A stretch of 61,117 bases of DNA from an uncultured Bacteroidales bacterium (lineage in GTDB: Bacteria > Bacteroidota > Bacteroidia > Bacteroidales > Bacteroidaceae), in the NCBI GenBank assembly GCA_902760965.1, contig CACWIN010000004.1:1-61117 (forward strand). Direction: 5' to 3'. The position numbers and the translations under genes are program-made. The notes beneath the pieces were generated by a model. The model did not search any database, was not told the DNA's origin, and saw nothing but the letters and a program-made list of their open reading frames with translations. Positions 37,004 to 45,004 of the stretch are shown piece after piece. Each line of letters begins with the position of its first letter. Position 1 is the stretch's first letter.

Positions 37004-37563
37004 TCTCCATATTTGTTTTTAATCAGGCCAAAAACGGCATAATTAATCATATCCATATAGTTGGCGTCAATACCCTCCGATACAACCGTCTTGCCGTTAT
37101 GGCTCTCAATCTCCTTGGTACGGTTAATCTTGGTCAGGATAAGGTCGGTGTACGATGTGGTACGCATTCCGCGCCATGCCTCGTCATAATCATGGTTTTT
37201 CTTTTTCATGAGTTCCAAAGCGGCGTTGGCATACTTGTCATACTCCTTGACGGCCCAATCGGAATCCTTGTCTACGGTATCGGAATAGCCATGCTCAAGC
37301 TGAATCAAAGCTATGATGCCATAGTTTACTATACCTATCAGCTCCGAACGGATTCCCTCGTCTATGAGTGACACACCCTTTGTCTCAATGCTGCGAATGC
37401 GCTTGGCCTTGATAAAGATCTGGTCTGTAAGAGATTCAGGACGCATAATGCGCCACGATGCACCGTAATCCTGCAGTTTCTTTACATACAGTCCACGGCA
37501 CATACTGATTATCTCCTCAAACTGCCTGTTGGTATCAGGCGTATTCACATTCTTGTCACACAT
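37000..37563 (-). CDS. DUF1599 domain protein
   Basis: This 187-residue soluble protein contains two similar halves. One is YVKKLQDYGASWRIMRPESLTDQIF and the other is LMKKKNHDYDEAWRGMRTTSYTDLIL. Both share KxxDYxxxWRxMRxxSxTD, so it is an internal duplication. The family resembles helical nucleotide-related (MazG-like) folds, but no function is proven. It always sits next to the DoxX protein in Bacteroidales; the stop overlaps that gene's start. Confidence 0.85.
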   Translation of the reverse strand: MCDKNVNTPDTNRQFEEIISMCRGLYVKKLQDYGASWRIMRPESLTDQIFIKAKRIRSIETKGVSLIDEGIRSELIGIVNYGIIALIQLEHGYSDTVDKDSDWAVKEYDKYANAALELMKKKNHDYDEAWRGMRTTSYTDLILTKINRTKEIESHNGKTVVSEGIDANYMDMINYAVFGLIKNKYGE

Positions 37564-37574
37564 ATCAAAATCTG

Positions 37575-38411
37575 TCAGTTCACCCTAAGCGTCTGTCCTA
37601 TCCTGAGAACAGCATTCCTTGAAATACCGTTCAGCTTGCAGATATTTGACACCGAGGTCTCGTTCTTTATAGCAATTCCACTCAAAGTATCCCCGCTACG
37701 CACTTTATAGTACACCTCACGGGTATTCTTTTGATAAACGTAATAGTCAGTTACAACCTTCTGGTTTGGAAAATCAAACATCAAAGCAGGATTTACGGCA
37801 TTACCCAGAATCCTGGTCTCAAAATGCAGATGCGATCCGGTGGAACGACCCGTACTACCGCCCAGTCCTATGGGATCGCCGGCATGGACTATGTCATTCT
37901 CGCCCACAAGTTTCCGGGACAAATGACCATATACGGTTTCCAAACCGTTTGGATGACGTATTACCAGATAGTGTCCGTAACCGCGACGCTCATAACGTGA
38001 AATACGGACCTTGCCGTCAAATGCCGCACGTATGGTATCGCCGGTCCTGACCTTGATATCCAGGCCAAGATGAGCCCTGCCTCTACGCGGACGGTAACCG
38101 TACTTATCGGTAATACGGGTACTGTCGGTAGGCATGCAGTAACCTTTCAATGAAATTACCACCGAATCGGGCAACGACACATCCTGATATTTGTGAACAT
38201 ACTCGTTGCTCCATTCAGGATAGAGATATGATGCAGGATTGTCCAGGTCAACAGCCTGTCCGGCATAAAGGTGGTCAGGCATAAAGATCCTTTCCATAGG
38301 GATTATGGAAATGGCATGAGCCGGTATGGCATCCTGAGCGGCACACCTGGCGGCTCCCGATGCTATTACCGATGCCAAAATCAGAATCTTAAAAACCTGT
38401 CTTTTATACAT
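37575..38411 (-). CDS. Secreted M23 peptidase with C-terminal LysM domain
   Basis: Starting at ATG 38411 (MYKRQVFKILILASVIASG) this is 278 residues with a signal peptide. The M23 domain (about 100-210) contains His114 and Asp118 (RAHLGLD) and His195/His197 (SHLHFE), the LytM zinc ligands. A LysM domain (about 230-275, YKVRSGDTLSGIAIKNETSV) binds peptidoglycan. It is probably an active murein endopeptidase. The frame is open upstream into recG, but that start would lack a signal sequence. TACCTTCG at 38430-38437 is a likely -7 box. Confidence 0.92.
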   Translation of the reverse strand: MYKRQVFKILILASVIASGAARCAAQDAIPAHAISIIPMERIFMPDHLYAGQAVDLDNPASYLYPEWSNEYVHKYQDVSLPDSVVISLKGYCMPTDSTRITDKYGYRPRRGRAHLGLDIKVRTGDTIRAAFDGKVRISRYERRGYGHYLVIRHPNGLETVYGHLSRKLVGENDIVHAGDPIGLGGSTGRSTGSHLHFETRILGNAVNPALMFDFPNQKVVTDYYVYQKNTREVYYKVRSGDTLSGIAIKNETSVSNICKLNGISRNAVLRIGQTLRVN

Positions 38412-38429
38412 CTTTTTATTTTCAAATTG

Positions 38430-38437
38430 CGAAGGTA
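38430..38437 (-). promoter_or_regulatory. Putative -7 box for the M23 peptidase gene
   Basis: TACCTTCG on the minus strand, between the recG stop and the M23 start. It matches the TAnnTTYG variant also seen upstream of the YghO-like and SpmA/B genes. Confidence 0.4.
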
Positions 38438-38445
38438 CGGATTTT

Positions 38446-40542
38446 TCACGAAATTGAAGACCAGTCATACTCACTTTTCTTGAGACGGCGCAGTACACGA
38501 CCCAGCAGCACGTTCTCCTGACGCGAAAAATCAGGGTCGGCAGCAACTATCTCCTTGGCTATTTCACGGACGTGTTCAATAAGCGCTCCGTCACGAGCCA
38601 GATTGGCCAGCTTAAGGTCAAAAGCCATTCCGCTCTGCTGGGTTCCCTCAAGATCACCGGGACCACGTAGCTTTAGGTCGGCTTCGGCTATCTCAAAACC
38701 GTCACAAGTGGCAGTCATAATCTCAATACGTTTACGCGTATCCTCACTCAACTGATATGGAGTGACCAACAGACAGAATGACTGGTCTGCTCCACGCCCC
38801 ACCCTGCCGCGCAGCTGATGCAGCTGGGACAGGCCAAAACGGTTTGCGTTCTCAATCACCATGATACTGGCATTAGGCACATCCACTCCCACTTCGATCA
38901 CAGTGGTTGCAACCATAATCTGGGTCTCGTTCCGTTTAAAGCGCTGCATCTCGGCATCTTTCTCGGCCGGTTTCATCCGCCCGTGAACCTTGCTCACGCC
39001 ATATCCCTGAAAACGTTCGCAAATAGTCAGATACCCCTCTTCAAGGTTCTTAAGGTCTATCTTTTCGCTCTCCTCAATCAGGGGATACACAATATATGCC
39101 TGCCGGCCTTTTTTAAGTTCACGGTCCAGGAATGCATAAACCGAATTATGGTTGCCGTCATAGTAGTGCTCTGTCTGTATGGGCTTGCGTCCAGGAGGCA
39201 GTTCATCAATCACCGATACATCCAGATCGCCATAAAGCGTCATGGCCAGAGTTCGGGGAATAGGTGTTGCAGTCATTACCAGAACATGAGGAGGCATACT
39301 GCTCTTGCTCCACAGCCTGGCTCTCTGAGCCACTCCAAAACGGTGTTGCTCGTCAATCACCACAAAGCCTAGGCGTACAAACTCCACAGGATCCTCCAGT
39401 ACCGCATGAGTACTTACCAGGATATTCACGCTACCGTCCTTCAAACCCTTAAGGATAGCCTCACGACGCTTACCCTTTATACTACCGGTCAGCAGTTCCG
39501 CACGCAGCCCCAATCCATCGATGAAACGGCAGATATTTGCATAGTGTTGCTCCGACAGGATTTCGGTTGGAGCCATTATACAGGCCTGATAACCGTTATC
39601 AATGGCAATGAGCATAGTCATAAGGGCGACCATAGTCTTGCCGCTGCCCACATCACCCTGCAGCAGGCGGTTCATCTGGCGGCCGCTGCCCATATCATTG
39701 CGAATCTCCCTGATTACACGCTTTTGGGCGCCGGTTAGACTGAACGGCAGTTTTGTATTATAGAAAGAGTTGAACTTTTCACCTATTCTGGCAAACACAT
39801 AGCCTTTAAACCTGCGCTGCCGGTCACTGGCATAACGTGCCAAATTGAGTTGCACATAGAACAGCTCCTCAAATTTTACCCTAAGCTGTGCAAGCCTCAG
39901 TTCCAAGGGCGTCCTGGGATTATGCAAAACCTTTAACGCATCGGTCAAAGGCATAAGATGCTCTTTTTCACGGAGCCAATCGGGCAAAGTTTCGGGAAGG
40001 GGCTCAACTATCAGGGCCATCAGATTAGTTACCAGCTTACGTATGGCAGCCGAGTTGAGTCCGGCCTTTTTCATCTTTTCGGTGGTATTGTAATAGGGTT
40101 GCATGCCCATCTCCTGCAAATTCAGGTTTGCCTCCAGGTCTATTTCGGGATGAGCCACATTAACCCTGCCTCCAAAAATGGTAGGCTTGCCAAACACCAC
40201 ATAATCAACTCCGGGCCTGTAACGGTCCAGAATGAACTTTATGCCACTAAACCATACAAGGTCAGCAACTCCGGTTCCGTCACTGAAATGGGCCACAAGT
40301 CTTTGCCTGCGTCCCTCACCTATCTGCTCAAAACTCAGAATCTTACCCTTTAGCTGGATATAGGGCATAGTGCCGTCAACCTCCCTTATCTGGAAGATAC
40401 GGCTGCGATCAATATATTTGTAAGGAAAATAGTAAAGCAGGTCCTGCAGCGTGCTAATTTGGAGCTCACCTTTAAGGAGGGCAGCTCTTGCCGGACCTAC
40501 ACCAGGCAGATATTTTACATCACGCTGATCAAGATCAAGCAT
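38446..40542 (-). CDS. recG: ATP-dependent DNA helicase RecG
   Basis: This 698-residue helicase reverses stalled forks. The N-terminal wedge/OB domain is followed by Walker A GDVGSGKT, the DEQHR box, MTATPIPRT, and helicase motifs IVYPLIEE, and VATTVIEVGVDVPNAS with LHQLRGRVGRG. The C-terminal LKLRGPGDLEGTQQSG is diagnostic of RecG. Its start shares TGATG with the end of the DJ-1 gene. Confidence 0.97.
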   Translation of the reverse strand: MLDLDQRDVKYLPGVGPARAALLKGELQISTLQDLLYYFPYKYIDRSRIFQIREVDGTMPYIQLKGKILSFEQIGEGRRQRLVAHFSDGTGVADLVWFSGIKFILDRYRPGVDYVVFGKPTIFGGRVNVAHPEIDLEANLNLQEMGMQPYYNTTEKMKKAGLNSAAIRKLVTNLMALIVEPLPETLPDWLREKEHLMPLTDALKVLHNPRTPLELRLAQLRVKFEELFYVQLNLARYASDRQRRFKGYVFARIGEKFNSFYNTKLPFSLTGAQKRVIREIRNDMGSGRQMNRLLQGDVGSGKTMVALMTMLIAIDNGYQACIMAPTEILSEQHYANICRFIDGLGLRAELLTGSIKGKRREAILKGLKDGSVNILVSTHAVLEDPVEFVRLGFVVIDEQHRFGVAQRARLWSKSSMPPHVLVMTATPIPRTLAMTLYGDLDVSVIDELPPGRKPIQTEHYYDGNHNSVYAFLDRELKKGRQAYIVYPLIEESEKIDLKNLEEGYLTICERFQGYGVSKVHGRMKPAEKDAEMQRFKRNETQIMVATTVIEVGVDVPNASIMVIENANRFGLSQLHQLRGRVGRGADQSFCLLVTPYQLSEDTRKRIEIMTATCDGFEIAEADLKLRGPGDLEGTQQSGMAFDLKLANLARDGALIEHVREIAKEIVAADPDFSRQENVLLGRVLRRLKKSEYDWSSIS

Positions 40543-41090
40543 CAGGCACGGCCGAACATCATCTTTTCACAAACCGAGGCTGTAACCTCGTCACCGCGAA
40601 GCAGGCTGATGATAGCCTTTGCAAACTCAACAGCAGCGGCTGGACCGCATGCAGTAATAAGATTTCCGTCCTTCTCAACAAATGTTTCCTTGCAATCAGC
40701 ACCCTTGAGCATACCTTCACATCCCGGATAGCAGGTTGCCTTGCGACCATTAAGCAGTCCGTGCTTACCCAGAACCGTAGGAGCAGCGCAAATAGCGCCA
40801 ACGGGAAGGTTCTTGTCAAATGCCTCACGCAACAGAGCCTCAAGTCCCTTATGCTTGCCAAGGTTGGTAGAACCGGGCTGTCCACCGGGAAGTATCAGCA
40901 TCTCAGCATCACTGAAATCGGTATTCTCAAACAGGTCATCAGCCTGCACGGGAATGCCCTGACTGCTTTTTACAAGGAACTCGTCAGTAATGGATATTGT
41001 ATTCACCTCTAATCCTGCACGGATAAGCATATCCAGAGGGGTGATTGTTTCTATGGCTTCAAAGCCGTCTGCTAGAAAGATGTAGACCAT
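40542..41090 (-). CDS. DJ-1/PfpI-family protein (YajL/ThiJ-like)
   Basis: This 182-residue protein has the DJ-1 fold. Its nucleophile elbow is AICAAPTVLG with Cys101, and Glu11 (DGFEAIE) should pair with it. GQPGSTNL and ITACGPAAAVEFA complete the family signature. Activities reported for this family (deglycation, glyoxalase, chaperone) are debated, so none is assigned. It shares a TGATG with recG. Confidence 0.9.
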   Translation of the reverse strand: MVYIFLADGFEAIETITPLDMLIRAGLEVNTISITDEFLVKSSQGIPVQADDLFENTDFSDAEMLILPGGQPGSTNLGKHKGLEALLREAFDKNLPVGAICAAPTVLGKHGLLNGRKATCYPGCEGMLKGADCKETFVEKDGNLITACGPAAAVEFAKAIISLLRGDEVTASVCEKMMFGRA

Positions 41091-41111
41091 ATTTTAACGT
41101 CGCTTCGCGCC

Positions 41112-41143
41112 GGCTGTTGGCTATTGGCTGTTAGCTGTTGGCT
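41112..41143. repeat. Heptanucleotide array (GGCTRTT units)
   Basis: Four and a half heptamers in a row: GGCTGTT, GGCTATT, GGCTGTT, AGCTGTT, then GGCT. They fill the 69-base gap between the DJ-1 and tonB-like genes and are flanked by CCGGCTG on both sides. The same unit recurs at 53172-53246. Confidence 0.85.
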
Positions 41144-41159
41144 TCCATCCGGCTGATTA

Positions 41160-41951
41160 TTATTTGAGTTTGAAATAGTAGGTGATGGTACCGGTTTGGT
41201 TGTTTTCACCACCTATTGCATTGAATTTTGTCTTGCGTGCAGCCTGCTCGGCAGCATTGCGCAGCTGCAGGTTGGTTGTATTGGTTCGGTTGTTAATTCT
41301 AGTATCAATCACGTTACCCTCAGGGTCAACTATAATCGTAACAACCACACGTCCCTCCTCCTGGATATTGTATGTAGGACGTGGCAGTTCCCCAAGCATA
41401 TCACGGCCACCCAAATCCCATGTGCCGTAACTGCCTGTTCCGGTGGGTTTGCCTTGAGGGCTGTTACCCTGTGGAGAGCCCGGGGTTCCCGGTACATCGG
41501 TATTATCCTGATCAGGGGTGGTCTGCATGGAACTGCTGCGACCAAATGCATTGGCCATCAGGTTTTGAGCTTCCTGGGCAGCCTTACGTTCCTGCTCGGC
41601 ACGGATTTCCTCAGGAGTAGGTTCCCTTACAACCTCGGGGTCGGTTACCGTCTTTTCCTTTTCACCGCTCTCAATAGCCACGGTCTCTTCAAGATTCTGC
41701 GTGATAGCAGGCTCAGCCTGGGGAGCTACCGGAACAGGGACCGATGCAGGAGCAGGGGCCGGCATTGAATTGACCTCGGTAAATTCGTAATCGGTATCCA
41801 GGTTGCCCATATCGCCAAGCATAACCGGCACGCCACTCTCGGCATGAACTACCGGCTTATACAGATGCAGTATGAGCAGCAACCCTATAATGCACGCATG
41901 AACAAGCAGCGTCCACAGCAATGGGAATATGTTGAATTTTTCCCTTTTCAT
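41160..41951 (-). CDS. TonB-family energy transducer
   Basis: This 263-residue protein has a single N-terminal helix (FPLLWTLLVHACIIGLLLIL), then a Pro/Ala-rich spacer (PAPAPASVPVPVAPQAEP), Glu-rich and Gln/Gly-rich regions, and a TonB C-terminal domain (RVVVTIIVDPEGNVIDTRIN, and ARKTKFNA near the end). It should span the periplasm and pass proton-motive energy from ExbB/ExbD to outer-membrane receptors. It lies 3 bases after exbD, in the order pdxJ-exbB-exbD-tonB. Confidence 0.93.
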   Translation of the reverse strand: MKREKFNIFPLLWTLLVHACIIGLLLILHLYKPVVHAESGVPVMLGDMGNLDTDYEFTEVNSMPAPAPASVPVPVAPQAEPAITQNLEETVAIESGEKEKTVTDPEVVREPTPEEIRAEQERKAAQEAQNLMANAFGRSSSMQTTPDQDNTDVPGTPGSPQGNSPQGKPTGTGSYGTWDLGGRDMLGELPRPTYNIQEEGRVVVTIIVDPEGNVIDTRINNRTNTTNLQLRNAAEQAARKTKFNAIGGENNQTGTITYYFKLK

Positions 41952-41954
41952 CGG

Positions 41955-42368
41955 TTATTTGCGGTCTGGCCTGCGAGTGGCAAGCACAACCTTGAACTGG
42001 TTCTCATTAGCAATATTGAGTACCTTTACAATCTCCTTGTAAGGTACGGATTCATCGGCATAAAGCGCCACATACATCTCGGGTTCCTTCATTGAGCAGT
42101 CAATCAGGAAATCGGTCAGTTCCTCAAACACAATGGGCATCTCATCATCATTGCCGAATGCCGTATAGTAGTTCAGATCCCTGTCTATGATAACGCGGGT
42201 AAGCGGTTTGGCCGATGTCTGCTGCGAACTTTGCGGCAACAACACCTTGATGGCGTTAGGGCTTACCATCGTTGATGTTATCATAAAGAATATCAGCAGC
42301 AGGAATATGATGTCGGTCATTGACGACATGCTGAACTGCGGCGATATTTTGTTCTTACGCTTTAGCAT
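41955..42368 (-). CDS. ExbD/TolR-family biopolymer transport protein
   Basis: This 137-residue protein has one N-terminal helix with the conserved Asp (MSSMTDIIFLLLIFFMITS, Asp18) that carries protons, and a periplasmic domain ending in KVVLATRRPDRK. The length and motif are typical of ExbD. It sits directly between the ExbB- and TonB-like genes with 1- and 3-base gaps. Confidence 0.94.
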   Translation of the reverse strand: MLKRKNKISPQFSMSSMTDIIFLLLIFFMITSTMVSPNAIKVLLPQSSQQTSAKPLTRVIIDRDLNYYTAFGNDDEMPIVFEELTDFLIDCSMKEPEMYVALYADESVPYKEIVKVLNIANENQFKVVLATRRPDRK

Positions 42369-42369
42369 A

Positions 42370-43071
42370 TCACTTTTCCAGATTAACGGTAAAATCCTGG
42401 ATGAAAGACTCCATCTCGTTAGCTATCCTGTCAACCCTTGCAACCAGATAGTTGTAGGCAAACAATGCTATAATACCTACAATAAGACCGCCAACAGTGG
42501 TAATCATAGCCTCATATATACCACCCGAAAGCAGTGACACGTCAATGTTGTTACCTGCATTTGACATCTCCCAGAAAGCTCTTACCATACCTATAACAGT
42601 GCCCAGGAATCCTATCATAGGAGCGGCACTGGCAATGGTGGAAAGACCTGACAGGCCTTTCTCCAGTTTGGCAATCTCAATATTTGCGGCATTCTCCATT
42701 CCCATCTGCACATCCTTGGTGTCGTGTCCGGCCAGGCCTATTCCTTTTTCAACAATACGGCTCAAAGGCGATGCTGTAGCCTGGCAGAATATCTGGGCGG
42801 ACTTTATTTCACCATTCTTCATGTTGTCGTTTACACGGTCCATAAAGTGCGGATCCTTGATGGCCGTCTTACGGTAAACAGCAAGACGGTTAAAGAAGAT
42901 GTAAAAACAAATAATGGACAAAATGAGCAAAACCAGCATAATCCAGCCGCCCTTAAGCGCCATATCAAAAAGATTCATCTTGTCGGAAGCATCCTCCGCC
43001 AACTGTACGGCAACCTGGCTCTGTGCCAAAGTATCGCCCAATGCCTGTGCAAGTGTAGATTGTAAGAACAT
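42370..43071 (-). CDS. ExbB/TolQ/MotA-family proton channel protein
   Basis: This 233-residue protein has three hydrophobic helices. The first is preceded by a periplasmic N-terminus and followed by a cytoplasmic loop (residues ~75-125). The latter two contain the conserved GLSTIASAAPMIGFLGTVIG with TVGGLIVGIIALFAYNYL. It forms the pentameric channel around ExbD. It follows pdxJ by one base. Confidence 0.94.
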   Translation of the reverse strand: MFLQSTLAQALGDTLAQSQVAVQLAEDASDKMNLFDMALKGGWIMLVLLILSIICFYIFFNRLAVYRKTAIKDPHFMDRVNDNMKNGEIKSAQIFCQATASPLSRIVEKGIGLAGHDTKDVQMGMENAANIEIAKLEKGLSGLSTIASAAPMIGFLGTVIGMVRAFWEMSNAGNNIDVSLLSGGIYEAMITTVGGLIVGIIALFAYNYLVARVDRIANEMESFIQDFTVNLEK

Positions 43072-43072
43072 A

Positions 43073-43789
43073 TTATTTAATGCAATTTTTATACTCGTTT
43101 ATAGTCTTTTCCAGTCCCAGATAGAGTGCATCACAAATCAAGGCGTGACCTATTGACACCTCATCCATCCAGGGAATCATCTCCTTGAGATACCTGAGGT
43201 TAACCAAACTCAGGTCATGACCTGCGTTCAGGCCCATTCCGCACTCCCTGGCCTTACGTGCAGCCTCTACAAAAGGTTTGACTGCAATATCAGGCCCAAG
43301 TTTAATGTAGTTCTCCGCATAAGGCTCTGTATAAAGCTCCACACGGTCCGCTCCGGCCTTGGCTGCCATCTCCACCATCTTGATATTGGCATCTACGAAT
43401 ATGGATGTACGGATACCGTTCCACTTTAACTCAGCTACTATATCGGTAAGAAAATCCTGCTCGTCAAGAGTATTCCAACCGTGGTTTGAGGTTACCTGTT
43501 CAGGGGCATCCGGCACAAGGGTAACCTGTGCAGGCTTAATTTGGGTTACAAGCTCCATAAAATCGGGAGCGGGATATCCCTCTATGTTGAACTCAGTGGT
43601 CAGAACCTTTTTAAGGTCATAAACGTCTTGACGTTTTATGTGCCTTTCATCAGGCCTGGGATGCACGGTAATGCCGTCGGCCCCAAACCTCTCGCAGTCA
43701 AGGGCTGTCTTGACTACATCAGGATTGTTGCCTCCGCGAGCATTACGCAGAGTGGCTATCTTGTTGATATTTACACTTAATCTGGTCAT
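43073..43789 (-). CDS. pdxJ: Pyridoxine 5'-phosphate synthase
   Basis: This 238-residue TIM-barrel enzyme condenses 1-deoxyxylulose phosphate and 3-amino-2-oxopropyl phosphate to pyridoxine 5'-phosphate. Motifs are [20 protein letters not shown] (3-22), the catalytic [28 protein letters not shown], and [15 protein letters not shown]. The length agrees with the family. It starts a probable pdxJ-exbB-exbD-tonB operon and is divergent from nadK. Confidence 0.97.
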   Translation of the reverse strand: MTRLSVNINKIATLRNARGGNNPDVVKTALDCERFGADGITVHPRPDERHIKRQDVYDLKKVLTTEFNIEGYPAPDFMELVTQIKPAQVTLVPDAPEQVTSNHGWNTLDEQDFLTDIVAELKWNGIRTSIFVDANIKMVEMAAKAGADRVELYTEPYAENYIKLGPDIAVKPFVEAARKARECGMGLNAGHDLSLVNLRYLKEMIPWMDEVSIGHALICDALYLGLEKTINEYKNCIK

Positions 43790-43815
43790 AAGTCCTCACA
43801 CTTGAATAAAATGAA

Positions 43816-43873
43816 CTATCTTTGCCGGGGAGCAGCGGTGTATAATACCACTATGCTCAATCAGCAAAGATAG
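43816..43873. promoter_or_regulatory. Facing promoter boxes within an inverted repeat, nadK/pdxJ gap
   Basis: CTATCTTTGC (43816-43825) and GCAAAGATAG (43864-43873) are perfect inverted copies. Each contains TATCTTTG, a -7 box: the left one points toward nadK and the right one toward pdxJ, so the two transcripts would cross over roughly 27 bases. Neither has a good -33 TTTG. Confidence 0.55.
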
Positions 43874-43913
43874 AAATAATTCCTATCTTACATGCTTAAA
43901 AATAGTAAATAGT

Positions 43914-44786
43914 ATGCGTTTTGCGATATTCGGGAACCCGTCATCCGACAAGACCTGCGGCCATGAGCCACAGTTCTTCAGTCTGCTCAACTCAATGGGC
44001 TGCCAGATAGCTGTAGACAGCCGCTACCTGCGTTTCCTTAAGTCTGACATGGGCTGGGACATTCACTGCGACAGCGCGATAGAAGGAGATGACTTTACTG
44101 CCGATGCCGTAATCAGCATAGGCGGTGACGGAACTTTCCTGCGCACTGCAACCCGCGTGGGTTGCAAGGGCATCCCCATGGTGGGTATCAATACCGGCCG
44201 CCTCGGATTCCTGGCAGATATAACCTGTTCCCGTATGGAAGATGCCATACGCTGCATTTGTGACGGTAAGTACTCACTTGAAAAACGCAATCTCTTGCAG
44301 ATAAGCATGGACGGTCTGCCTCTGGGCCACACCCCCTACGCCCTGAATGACATAGCCATCCTCAAACACGATATCTCATCAATGATACAGATATCTACCA
44401 GCATAGGTGGCACTCCCATGATCACCTATCAGGCCGACGGCCTGGTAGTTGCCACTCCCACCGGCTCCACAGCTTACTCATTGAGTGTGGGAGGTCCAAT
44501 CATTGCCCCGGGCACTAACGTCATATGTCTCACCCCGGTAGCTCCGCACAGTCTCACCATGCGTCCGCTGGTACTTTCGGCCGATCAGACTATCCGTTTG
44601 GACGTTACCAGCCGCAGCCATAGTTTCCTTGTATCAATAGACGGCAACAGTTTCAGTTGCCGCGAACACACCACCATAGACATCAGCCGAGCCCCCTTCC
44701 AGATAAGCGTAATTAAACCCTACGGAGGTGACTTTTTCAGCACCCTCCGCGAAAAGATGCTTTGGGGCACTGATTCCCGTAAATGA
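43914..44786 (+). CDS. nadK: NAD kinase
   Basis: This 290-residue enzyme phosphorylates NAD to NADP. The GGDGT motif (70-74) binds the phosphates, NTGRLGFLAD follows, and the diagnostic PTGSTAYSLSVGGP lies near 183-196. NDIAILKHD is the adenine-ribose region. The gene is alone on the plus strand and is ended by a strong terminator. Confidence 0.96.
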   Translation: MRFAIFGNPSSDKTCGHEPQFFSLLNSMGCQIAVDSRYLRFLKSDMGWDIHCDSAIEGDDFTADAVISIGGDGTFLRTATRVGCKGIPMVGINTGRLGFLADITCSRMEDAIRCICDGKYSLEKRNLLQISMDGLPLGHTPYALNDIAILKHDISSMIQISTSIGGTPMITYQADGLVVATPTGSTAYSLSVGGPIIAPGTNVICLTPVAPHSLTMRPLVLSADQTIRLDVTSRSHSFLVSIDGNSFSCREHTTIDISRAPFQISVIKPYGGDFFSTLREKMLWGTDSRK

Positions 44787-44793
44787 GATTGAC

Positions 44794-44838
44794 AATTATA
44801 AAAGGCGCTCGATTTTTTTTCGAGCGCCTTTTATAATT
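44794..44838. terminator. Bidirectional rho-independent terminator after nadK
   Basis: Perfect 19-base stem AATTATAAAAGGCGCTCGA/TCGAGCGCCTTTTATAATT around a seven-T loop. The A- and T-rich arms serve both directions, so it also ends the surface-protein transcript arriving from the right. Confidence 0.92.
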
Positions 44839-44847
44839 CTCAATATG

Positions 44848-44970
44848 TCAGCCAAAGATGCCTCCATACTCCCGGGGTACCCAATTGTTATCATACTGGC
44901 TTCCGCACAGTATACGGTGGGGTTCTATATCTACTGCAAGTACCTGAGGTTTTATATATGTCTTTTTCAT
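44848..44970 (-). CDS. Small leader-type peptide (40 residues), candidate secreted peptide
   Basis: ATG at 44970 to TGA at 44848, 34 bases after the large surface protein. The peptide begins MKKTYIKPQVLAVDIEP, a Lys-rich start followed by Y-x-x-P and alternating hydrophobics. It then reads HRI-LCGS, and ends with QYDNNWVPREYGGIFG. Bacteroidales genomes carry many short peptides with this KKxYxxPxxxVxE pattern next to surface genes. The LCGS could be a Gly-Ser leader cleavage site. No function is assigned. It lies just upstream of the terminator, which supports expression. Its tail resembles that of the peptide at 51597-51728. Confidence 0.68.
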   Translation of the reverse strand: MKKTYIKPQVLAVDIEPHRILCGSQYDNNWVPREYGGIFG

Positions 44971-45004
44971 AATTCTGCTGTTTGTTTGTCTGCAAATAGG
45001 TCAA

